Shown here piece by piece: positions 11,401 through 23,400 of a DNA stretch of 64,000 nt. Position numbers and translations under genes: made by a program. The notes below the pieces were generated by a model, which was given only the letters and a program-made list of their open reading frames with translations, did not search any database and was not told the origin of the DNA. The stretch lies in NCBI RefSeq assembly GCF_900496995.4, contig NC_044005.1, positions 18,357,363 through 18,421,362 of the forward strand. The letters are read 5' to 3'. Position 1 is the stretch's first letter, and each line of letters begins with the position of its first letter. This DNA comes from Aquila chrysaetos chrysaetos (taxonomy: Eukaryota > Chordata > Aves > Accipitriformes > Accipitridae).

Positions 11401-14400
11401 TCTGGCTAAACTTACAACTTCAAAAATACAGCTCTTAATATCTTAGAATGTGTAACAGCTTTCTAACTGCCATATCATAAATGAATATTTTTAAGTAACA
11501 CAAGTTGCATTGTTTTCATCTGCTCCCTAATTTAATATTTCAGACGGCTGGATAATATGCTGTACTGGATTCAATGTAACTTAGAGTTTTCACTGTGGAA
11601 GGATATTTAGCATAACACAAAATGCTCCCTGACCTAACCTTCAGATAATATTTTATTTTTACTTTAACAGTTAATCTGAAGTGCTATAAAATCGTCAGCT
11701 TTGTATTTGGATAAAGCAAAAAATACTACCATAGACTTTAACAGTGCCATAATAGATGTACTTTGAATTCCGCCTTTCAAGGATGGGAGTACTTGACTGT
11801 TTTAAATTTTTGTGCTTAGAAAAATCATCAGAGGGATTAAAAATAGCTCAAAAGAGCTACTGAACTTAGCAATAGACTTAAACAGTGTTTGACCACTAAT
11901 GCCCATTGAGTCCTTCTTTATCTCCAGTGCAACTTAGGTCTTGTTTTCTTCTCTGTAAAACATTCATGTAGTTTTGCACCTTTACATAACCAAAACTTGT
12001 GTGCTTCAGAGTTCTAAAATGGAGAAGATAATGCACCCGCAAGTTACAGGCTTGGCATCAGTTAATAGTTAACTTAATCTCCTTTTAAAGATTTTTTTTT
12101 TTAAACGATTTGGGGAGGAGATGGAAAATAAAGGCACTAAAACTTCAAGAAGCTAGAAACATGTAGCGTTAAGACAGACAATATGGTGCCGCCAGGAGGC
12201 AATAAATATTAATAAACTGGGAAGGTAAGCCTGCATCCAGAAGATGATGTTGAACAAGATCCCTTGTTCACAATAGAGTTACAGGAAAGTAGGGGTTGTT
12301 GCAGTTGCTGCTTATATGATAACCAGTTAAAAAGGTGTAGTTTCCTGTTTGTACTATGTAAGTCTTCTGACTTGCTTTTACAGGTTTTGTAACTGATGTT
12401 TTTTGCCTACTACCATGGAGAACCTAATTTCCTATTGTTATGTCTCTCAAGTTGTATGACATCACTTGAATCTGATGCAGATTGTTAGCTTGTCAAAAGT
12501 CCCCTGCCTCCTGCATTAGTCTCCTTGTTTCTGTTCTCTATGCTGGCAGTAGGGTTTGTGCTATTGGCGATCTAGCGTTGCTGGAAGCAGGATTGACAGA
12601 AATTAGTTGACTAGTTCATTGAGTGACCACCCAAGCACCAGTGTAACAGAAGAGCAGGAGATGCGGAGTGTAAGAAGATGACAGTCTTGTTTAATACCAC
12701 TATACAAGGGGTTTAGCTTCCATGACAGCTCCCATAGCCTGTGAGTGTGGGCTGCCTTCTAAAGAACCCTTAGCAAGTACAGGACTGTGGTGGGTTAACC
12801 CTGGCTGGACACCAGGTGCCCACCAAAGCCTCCTTCCTCAAGTGGACAGGGGAGAGAAAATATAACAAAAGGCTCATGGGTCGAGATGAGGACAGGGAGT
12901 GATCACTCAACCAGTTACCATCATGGGCAAAACAGACTCGACTTAGGGAGAATTAACTTAATTTATTGCCAGTCAAACCAGAGTAGGGTAATGAGAAATA
13001 AAAAAAGGATTGGGTAGAAATAGGCAAAGAAAATGAGTCAGCAGTGCCTGTTGAGGTAAAAAGGCTGGTAAATCATTGAAATACATGGTGGTTTAGGCCC
13101 AGCCAGCAACAAAGCAGCATATGGCTGCTCGCTGACTCTTCCCCTGCCCAGTGGGATGGGGAGGAGGAAGTACAGGGAAAGGCTCCAGTGTCAAGAAAAG
13201 GACAGGGAGGGATCACACACCAGCTATGGTCACGGGCAAAAGAGACTCGGGGAAAAAAACAAAATCAATGTAATTTGTTACCAATCAAATCAAAACAGGA
13301 TAATGAGAAGTAAAACTAAATCTTAAAACACCTTACCCCCACCCATCCCTTCTTCCCAGGCACAGCTTCACACCCAAATTCTCTACCGAACCCCCCCAGT
13401 GGTGCAGGGGGACAGGGAATGGGAGTTACAATCAGTTCATCACACATTGTCTCTGCCGCTCCTTCCTCCTCAGGGGCAGGACTCCTCACACTCTTCCCCT
13501 GCTCCAGCGTGGGGTCAATCCCATGGGAGACAGTCCTCCATGAACTTCTCCAACATGAGTCCTTTCTGTGGGCTGCAGTTCTTCACAGACTGCTCCTGCA
13601 TGGGTCCCGTCCTTCAGGCACAAACTGCTCCAGCGTGGGTCCCGTGCCAGGTCACAAGTCCTGCCAGAAAACCTGCTCCAGCATGGGCTCCTCTCTCCAT
13701 GGGGCCACAGGTCCTGCCAGGAGCCTGCTCCAGCGCGGGCTTCCCATAGGGTCACAGCCTCCTTTGGGAACCCACCTGCTCCAGTGTGGTGTTCTCCCCA
13801 GGCTGCAGGTGGATATCTGCTCCACTGTGGACCTCCATGGGCTGCAGAGGGACAGCCTGCCTCACCATGGTCTTCACCACCACCACCACGGGCTGCAGGG
13901 GAATCTCTGCTTTGACACCTGGAGTACCTCCTCCTCCTCCTCCTTCACTGACCTGGTGGTCTGCAGGGTTGTTCTGCTTACATGTTCTCACTCCTCTCTC
14001 CAGCTGCAGTTTCTGTGCCACAGCAACTTTTTTTTCCCCTTCTTAGGCACTACCTTAGAGGCACTACCACCATTGCTGATGGGCTTGATCTTGGCCAGTG
14101 GTGGGTCTGTCTTGGAGCCGGCTGGCGTTGGCTCTGTCAGACACAGGGGAAGCTTCTAGCAGCTTCTCACAGAAGCCACCCCTGTAGCCCCCCTGCTACC
14201 AAAACCTTACCACACAGACCCAATACAAGGACATGTTTGCAGCTTTGCGTCTGTAAGATGTGGGAAAGAGGCTCAACAAATGTTGTCGTCTTTTTTTCCT
14301 TTTCTTTTCATGTCAGAAGCTTGGTTAGAGCAGCAAGGATGCTCATGGATGGGCGAGACGAGTGTCTTTGGAACTTCCAAATGTGCTGCAGTCCAGACTA

Positions 14401-17400
14401 GCTACAGGTCATGCCTCTGAACTGTTCTCTACATGCCAGCAAATTCAAAAAGTATGGTACCTGATTGCCAGCATGGTCTCTCCTAATGTGACAAACTTAA
14501 TAAAACATTGAATAGCTTCTAGGTTCCAGTTCAGCATCAAGATAATTCTTACTACTTTTTTTTCTTGGTTCCACTGGTTTGTAATAAGTTTAGGGGAAGG
14601 GTCTCCACAGAATGAGTTAAATCAAGCTAACAATTTTATAGTAAAAACTTTGCTTAATTTCACTTTTGCTAACTGTTGAAGGCACTTAATTTGTCTTTAG
14701 TAGGTCTGTCAACTGTCTTGATAAGATCCCAAGCTACTAGCTAGCATGCTAAACATGGGCTCAAGCTGTTTTTGTTTGGAAGGACTGGAATTGCATTTGA
14801 GAGAGAAATGGGGAAGAAGAAAGGACTTGTTTGTAGGCAGGACCTGTTGGTATCCAGCAAAAGCAGTGCGTGGACTAACCTCATTTGTCCAAAATGTGAT
14901 AGTCATCTTTCATTTCTTTAGACTCCAAGTTGAATCTCTGAAAAGATAATAATGGTCACAAGCTTGTGGTAGAGCACTTCGGGACACTGCAAATGGATCT
15001 TGGAAACGCTGTTGCTGCCTGAATATTATAAAATAGTACTCATAGGAGAAAAATGCTCTATTCCACTGTGAAGAACAATATTGTGGCTATTAGATGACTG
15101 CTTTTTTTGCCAAGTGGCTGATTCTTAAAGCAAAAAAACCCTTCTGCCGAAGAAGAAAAGAAATTGGATTCCTTCCATAACTAGAATTGGGTTGCCCCAA
15201 CTTATTTAGATGTTCAGAAAACACTTTAATTATTACCTCATGCTTACCTCAGAAGAAATACTTTTAATAATCCCACAGTTCTGACACATTGCTAAAATTA
15301 CTTGGGAAAAGGACTGTTTCATTTGCTAGGCATCCAAAATGAGCTTTTCACCTGATGATGTCATATTATTGGTAGGTGTGCAATAATTGGACTTGACAGA
15401 AGAATTGAGGCTGAACTGATGCTCTGTTTCTATAAATCAGTGTTGCTCAGATCTTTGGAACTGCATTTCTTATGAAAATGTAGTTTTCTGTCTTTGCAGG
15501 GGGCAGGTATCTTTGTTTCAAAAATAAACATCAGACGAAACACTTTGAACGGCATTTGCTTTGAGATAAGTCTCTTTGCTCTTGAGTTTCCTCGTGACTG
15601 ATCTCAGTGAGTGGGTTTACATACTGCCTTTGAAATGGAGCAGTCCTTAACATGTAATCTTTAGACTTCAGGAGGATGTAATCATCTGCTGAAGTCAGCT
15701 TGCACGCAGACAGAATAATTGCATGTAAAAAGTTGCAGGACAAGACTTGGTGCACAACAGATGACCCTAAAGAATTGTTTCAAGCAACTCTGTTTCTTCT
15801 TCAGGGAAGCAAACCCCCCTTTTAAGCATACTGCAACTAGTCATGGTTAGCTTTCATTCACCATGCCAGGTTTACTGCTAACTTAGCATTTTCCTTTTTT
15901 GAGCCCCAAAAAGGAAGGTGAGGGACTCGCATGACAAAGTAAAATAACAGTGTCAGCCATTAACTATGTAAGTAAAAATGTAAGGAAAATTGTAAGTAAA
16001 AATGGATCCTGAAGTGGAGAGCTTCAGACTTCATTATTCCTATTTCTGATGTGCTGAAGTATTCTGAGCTTTTTTTTTAAGGTAGGTTTGTTTGTGTTTT
16101 TTTAAATGCTGTTTTTCAGATTCTTGACCAGAATTTTTTAAGACTTCAGAGTGAGGTATATCCTTCAGGCTTCTGGGGAATTCCCCCATACAGAGGGGGC
16201 AGTTTCTCTAACCTGTACCAAAACCCAAGGAGTGTATTTCAGAGCAGTTCTCATCCTCTGCTCTCATCTGGTGCCAGTGATGATCGGGCTGGTGTTCCAA
16301 GTGCCTCCAACCAATCTTTGCTGCATGTTCACTGCTCGCTTTAAAAGGCTAGTCCTTACCATGCAGGTTAGAGGTCAATATCTATAGTAAGGCATCTGTT
16401 CTTACTTGTAGTAGTAATAACAATATGTAACCTGATGTAATGGGTAGCTCTGAGAAGTGCTGTATTACTTCAGTAATGGTAAAGGACAAAGCAGGTGCGT
16501 TGAAACATGAGTTAACACTTATTGGTCAAAAGCAAACGGAGAGAGTCTGACTTGGGATGAATAGCATAATGCTACCTTTAATGCATCATTCAGAAATGTG
16601 GATGCTTTTGCTAGCCCTTCTGTCAGTGGCTGTATTGATACATGGTCTTCCTTTTCTCAGGTGAATCAGGCATGTGAAAAACAAATCGTCCAAGTGCTTT
16701 TTGAGGACAAGTTTAAGTATGAACTGGTGTAAAATTACTGTTGGGCGGACAAATTCCTCTAGAAAATAGATAAAAATTGTTTCCAAAACTACATACACAT
16801 TCAGACATATTCCTGGAATTTGCTGCAAACATTCTCATTGAGCATTGACTGTATTTATTACATTCACTGTACTTTTTTTATATTTAAATTTAGAAAATTT
16901 TAATGGCGAAATATTGTTCTTACAATTAACCTGCTGGCTTTTTTTATAGTATTAAGTAGAAATACATGTGTTTAATAGGACAGGTACACTTATAACCTGC
17001 CTCATGTTTAAACTGTTGCTTATTATTACCACATTCTTTACCTTACTGTTTAAGTTCCCTTTGCTCCTAAGTAGTGGTTCCTTTGACAGATACCCTTCTA
17101 GTCAAAGTAGCATGTTCATTTGTTATTCCTTAGTAACTTATCCTTTACATTATTAGTTGCAACAGAAATGGAGTCAGTGTTTATGTTCTGTATGCTGGCC
17201 TACGTAGAAAAGTAAGATTTTCTTTTAATTCTATTAATTGCTGCTAGTGTGTCATACATGTATGCAACCAGTTCCAAAATATGTAGTATCAGGAGAGCCT
17301 CTTTCATCTTTGTCTTGACAAACATTAAGATTACTGTGCTAAACACTTTTTTACTCAGCTTAGTCCAAGAGCTCAGTAATGAGATCAAGTTCTCTAAACA

Positions 17401-20400
17401 ACTGTCAAAGTTTAGTTTTTAAATATCCTTGAAACTGAGAGAAAAATGATGATGTATAAAAAGTAAAATAATTGCAGTGTAAGCATGCTGCTCTGAACTG
17501 TCCAGGGACCTCTCATGGGCATAAGCACAGCTGTAATTTTGTGGCTGTAGTGAGCTGAGACTGGAATGTATAATTCTAGAATAGGAATTTTTTTTCTTTA
17601 AATTGCTATCTTTATAGTACAAATAGAAATAGTATTCTGTGTATATGTAAACCAGATGTACAAATGAAATCAGCAAGGTGCTGTTGGAGACTTCGTTATC
17701 AACATTGTCTTAACTCAGTAACCCCAAGTACCCATGTTTTCAGCCCTCCCACAGTACGTCTCCCCTCGTTTCTTCCAAATCTGTTCCATCTCCCTTCAGG
17801 AGACTTAAATATCCCCTGTCTGTTCTTCAGAAGACACATACTCTGCAAAAGAGTAAATACTAATGCAGCAGTGGGTATGAAGAAACTGTAGCAGACTCAC
17901 CATGAGTCAGAATACCTGCCTCTTGGATGCTTCATTTTCGGCTTCGCTATCAGAGGAGGTGCTCCCTGTCCTGGCACCCTCTGTGCCTTGCTTAGATATG
18001 GAGGCCGGTGGTCCAGAGCAACCAACCGCCGCTTTCTGCCTTCTCTGTGAGTTAGAAAATGATGCTTTCCTGCCCTCATCCTGTGCTGAGTAGCTGAGTA
18101 CCAATAATGTCACAGGTCTTGTTTCTGCTCATCTGCATGGTCTTTCTCAGGAGGGTCCATGTGCAAAGTGATACACACGGAAATCCCACCTCTGTTACAG
18201 TTTGTAGCCTTCTATTAATCTGCAAACAATAGTGACTCAAATTCAAATCTGCAACTTTAAAATGTCTTAAACAGTCAGATAATGTGTATTAACCAAAGGA
18301 GGGTCTAGCAGGGCTGAACTAGCATGCCAGCAGACATGATGTTTCATGTGCCTTTAAAAGGTAAATGACTGTATAGCTGGAATCCTAAACCACAAGTAAA
18401 ATTATTATACTTTTAGTGAGAACTTAACCCTGTTTGCAACGTTGGTCTGTGGGGCACTTCTGTTTTTACTCTCACTGGGAGTCATAGAACCCTTTATATT
18501 ACAGATTTAGCTATATGTATTATTCCTTCAGGATCAAAGTGCCTCTAACAACATCATTGACTTTTGCTTTTGTTTCCTAGGCTGTGAAGATATTATTGCT
18601 GAGAGCATCTCACTAGACACCTTAATTGCCATTCTGAAGTGGAGCTCTCAGCCATACGGTTCCAAGTGGGTACATCGTCAAGCGCTACATTTCCGCTGTG
18701 AGGAGTTTACCCAGGTCATGACTTCAGATGTCTTCTACGAACTCAGCAAGGACCACCTGCTCACAGCTATTCAGTCTGACTATTTACAGGTAACCTGCAA
18801 TGCAGAATACAGCTGGTCCTGCTTGAAGCAGGGTATGTTACACCATTACTAGAAGTGCTTGGGAGTAGCTCATTTTATATTGTAGGCAAGAGTGGGTTTG
18901 TATGCACACTAAGCATTCCTTTTATAATATGTTAAAAATGAAATTGAAGTAGTGATTAAGCAAACTATTTTGTACTTGGCTTGTAACACAACCCAAACTG
19001 GTGGTATACGCTGTTGCTTAGAAGCCTAATAATAGTTTAGAAACAGCTGTGTATTATTTCAAATGAAGCATATCTGAACCTAACATTTGCCTTGCATGTT
19101 TCAGTGTTTTACAAAATCATGTGGTGGTAGTAGTTTTTCTGTAACAATGTACCTCCTAGTTGGGGGCAGTGGGAGCTAATGAACTAGTCATCATTCAGAA
19201 GGCTTAATTTATTTTTGGGGCAAGACATAAAAATAACTTTTCTGACAAGTACTGCAGAATTTCTTCTTTTTTTTTTTTTTTTTTTTTAAGTGACATTTCT
19301 TCAATGATTGTGTTTTAGGGAGAGAAAACCATGCTGACTAATAGAAAGCTTTTGGATTTTTGCTGCCATTTCTCTTCAGGGCAGATAGATTTATAATGAT
19401 GACCAGCCTTTTATAGCTTAAAGATGACTGGATTTTTTTTTTTTTTAAATTATATCTGTCCCAATCTCACCTCTTTTTTTAAAGTATAAAGTGTTAGAGA
19501 TTATTTAAAGTGTTCTTTTAAAAAAAGTTGTTTACTTCAAACATTTCAGGAATTACAGTAACAATACTGTTGATCTTCCGTGACAGTGTGTATTATGACT
19601 ATATTTCCTACCCTAGTTGTTAAGGAATTACGTAGATGAATTCAAGTTTTTCAGTACATGAGTTTTTTCCTCTAAAAATGTTGAGTGATTAGCACATGTA
19701 TATAGGTATGAACAAAGCAAAGTTGTTTTGTTTATAGCGTTACTGAAAATCTTTCTCTTCACGTAGATTATAATTTAGTTGGTTTGACTATTTTCATAGC
19801 TTTCCAGGCTGTGCAGATGCTGAATTTGTAATGTTAGATAAGAGATCCAAACACCCAGTGTTAGAACTGCCCCTTTTCATTAACTTTAATCATTCAGATT
19901 TAATATCTGTAAGTTTTCGTGCTAGACAGATTTTTCCGTCTGTAGAAAAATTTTTTTTTTTCCCCCTCTTCCTAGGGATTCAGTAAGTGACATGAATCTA
20001 GAAATCATGATGGTGAAATACCAGTAGTACTACCTTTAAAATTTTTGGAGAAAGTGGTATGGCAGATCATAAAGTACAAATACTTCACTCTTGGTACAGT
20101 TATGTTTCTTGATAGCTGTAAAAGATCTGGGTACGTGATGATTTTTTTTTTTTTGGTGTGACATTAAACTAAGCATATACAGATTGCTGACTTTCTCTTT
20201 CTACCAGGCAAGTGAACAAGATATTCTTAAATATCTGATTAAATGGGGAGAACACCAGTTGATGAAGAGAATAGCAGATCGAGGTAAAATCTTTAAACCA
20301 CACAATACTAAACCAAATAAACCAAAGTGTATGGAAGTTCTTTTTTGTGGGTAATCTGTAACCTAAGGAAATTTATTCTTTGTTCATTGCATGGTCAAAA

Positions 20401-23400
20401 CTAAACAAATGCGCTTTTTTTTAAAAGCTTTTGTTCTCTAAAAAATGAGAATGCAAGCATTCTGAGGAGCTGGGATTGTTTAGCCTCAAGAAGAAAAGGC
20501 TTAGGGGGGGATCTTGGCCAAGTCTAGATTTTTAAAAATTAGATATTTATATCTAATGGCAAAGAAAATAGAGCCGGACTCTTCTCTTGGCACCCAGGAC
20601 AGGATAAGAGGCAATGAGGCATTAACTGAAATACAGGAAATTCTGTTTAAACACAAGAAACTGTGAAGATGGTCAGACACTGGAACGGGTTGCCCAGAGT
20701 AGTTATGGAGTTGCCATCCTTGGAGGTGTTCAAAACCCAACTGGATGTAGTCATGGCCAACCTGCTTTACCCCGCCTGGGGAGCTGTGGGGAGAGAGAAG
20801 GGTGGTGGTTGTGGCCAGACCAAACTTCTAGAGGTCCTTTAACCTCTATGATCGTCTAATTTTTAAGTCTGGTTGATTTCCTGTTATCTCAGAATTATTT
20901 TTCTTGTAACTAATTCATCAAATAAAAAAACCCCTGCAGTATCTTTTACTTTTCTGTGCTCATGCAGCCTTCTTGCAGTAGTCTTATTCTTAGTTTACTG
21001 TGTCAACCTTTCACTTCAGTGTGAGTACATTTCTCCCACAGAAATCTGTGGTAGTGAGAAACGAGCCATCAAGTGGCATCAGTGTTTTTCCTAAAGTAGA
21101 TGTCAATGCATTTTTATTGGCTCAGATGCATATTATTGCCACAGTGGTAACTTCGAGGGCAATCTCACGTGTGTTGGATGTGGGAAGTAGGTTAAATATA
21201 TACTTCCCAAATAACAAATGCAAGTAGCTTGTAGTTCATCCCCACCACAACCTGTCAGTCAGATAGTACAAGACGAACAGAAAGGGAAGAACCTGCCTGT
21301 GTGAACAGAGCAGTGCTGGTGTGGCTACTGTCTTTGGAGGGCTGGCCATGTTCTTGAAATCCACTGTTACTGCTTGCGATACAACCACTTCGTAATGGAC
21401 ATATTGTATGCAATGCAACAAAAAGTCAGTTAAAATAGTGCTTTTAGTGACCTGAATAAGTATTAACCTTATATTTTCAAAACAAGATTTTCTAAGTATT
21501 TGTCTTAAGGTACATTGGAACATAATGCAGCCAGTTCAACAGTAACAGACCTGGACTGGGGGAGAAGCTGCTCATTTGGAGTAATTTTGCAGCTTCCTGG
21601 TCTGTGGCGTTCTTTAAGTAAACGGCTCATTTCTCTTGCCTGGAATCATCAGATAATGTGATAAGCAAAAGCAGAAATAAGAGATATGCCAAGTTCTGTC
21701 AGATTAGGGCCAAATTTAGTCTAGTAATTTGGTCTAAATTCCTCAGTGATGCTCCTGATTTTGCAGCTCTGAATACGTGGTGGTGTCAGTCAAATACCAG
21801 AAAGCATTAGAAATTGTAATGGTCTGTGGTCAAAACTTGAGCTGCCTGTACTTCAGGGAGGATGGGTGTGTTTGACAGGTTTCCTCAAAGAGTGAAGCTA
21901 GTCAAATTCAGGTTGGACACCTAAAATACAGGTGAAGGTAGTTAACTGGGGAGGGAGAATGACCTGAGTGTGTCATATGTTGCCATGTTGCAATCTTTAG
22001 GAAGATACCCACTCTTGTCACAGATGGGTATCCTTTGACCAGGAGAACAATTTGAATGGGCTTGACGCAGTTGTTACTATTCTAGGCGCCTTGTGTAACT
22101 CACCTTAATTTATCCCAGTGGACTCTTAAGGCCTTCATTTGTAGAAAATAAGTCTCTGAAAACTGCTGGGGGAAGGGAGAGGAGCTGCAGGAGAGAGTCC
22201 TTGGGGGAACTGCTAGCAGGGAGGTACAAATGTTTTCATAGCATAGCTCTTGGTAGAACTTTATAAACATTTACCCCAAACACTATTTTTGTATTTTCTC
22301 TCTGGCTTACACTTTGAAACTGACAGCTGTGCAAATGACCCATGCTTGTATAAACTGAACCTGTTTCTATGGATGCTTCATATCAGATTTTAAGGCATGA
22401 AATAGTTTTGTGGAACAATGCTGATAAGCACTGTTGATTTAAAATTAGAATTTTCTTTCCTTTTCTATAACTTCCTATTGGCCCTGTAACTCCCACTTTC
22501 CTATTTAAACTTTTCGATGTAAACTTAGTATTTCTTGTTCCTTCTCACAGAGCCTAATTTACTCAGTGGTACTGCTCACAGTGTGAACAAAAGAGGTGTG
22601 AAGAGGAGAGATCTTGACATTGAAGAGCTGAGAGAGATCCTGTCTCCACTTTTACCTTTTGTCCGCATTGAGCACATCTTACCCATGAACAGTGAAGTAC
22701 TGAGTGATGCAGTAAGTCAGTAGTCTTATACAAATACTATCTCTGGTTCTTTGTACTTCAGATTCTACAAAGTTCAGGGCTTTTTGTTTGGCTGGGTTTG
22801 GATGGGTTTTTTGTGGTTTTTAAGGATTAACTCCTGAAATGTTATAGCTCAGAGTAATACGTGTATAACCCTTTTTCTGGTTAAATTTTCTGTTCTTTAA
22901 ATCTATCAGAAAGGTAAAGAAAAACCAGGTGTGTAAGGATTCAGTGTAAGAAAATGCATTTCTTGCAAGTTTTTCCCATATTTACGTTAAAAAAAACCCA
23001 TAAAACTCTTTCTTGATTCTTAAAGATGAAGAGAGGCCTGATTAGCACTCCTCCTTCAGACATGCTACCAACATCAGAAGGTGGAAAGTCAAATGCCTGG
23101 CTGCGGCAAAAAAATGCTGGAATATATGTACGGCCAAGACTGTTCTCGCCGTACGTGGAGGAGGCTAAGGTAATAATCATTAACAACACTTGGCTGTTGT
23201 TAAATTGGAGTCATCAGGGGGTTCTGTAAACAGGGAAAGATTTTGGTGTGTTTTGTCTCTCTTTGCATGTACTGGCCTAAAATACTAACATTTTCAATTT
23301 AACAAGACTTACAAGATTGATCATCAGGCTCAAGTCTCTAGAACTGGTCAGAAAAATTTCAACAAAATTTTTTTTTGTCGAAATTGAAATGTTTGCGAGA

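Larger units (their letters stand above)
5500..18580 (+). other. BTBD7: Large BTBD7 intron (13 kb)
   Basis: The intron contains the CR1 fragment at 6821-7281 and LTR copy 2. It also holds a GC-richer patch at about 8030-8260 and a coding-like island at 17897-18113, discussed under findings. The rest is AT-rich with no recognisable gene. Confidence 0.75.
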
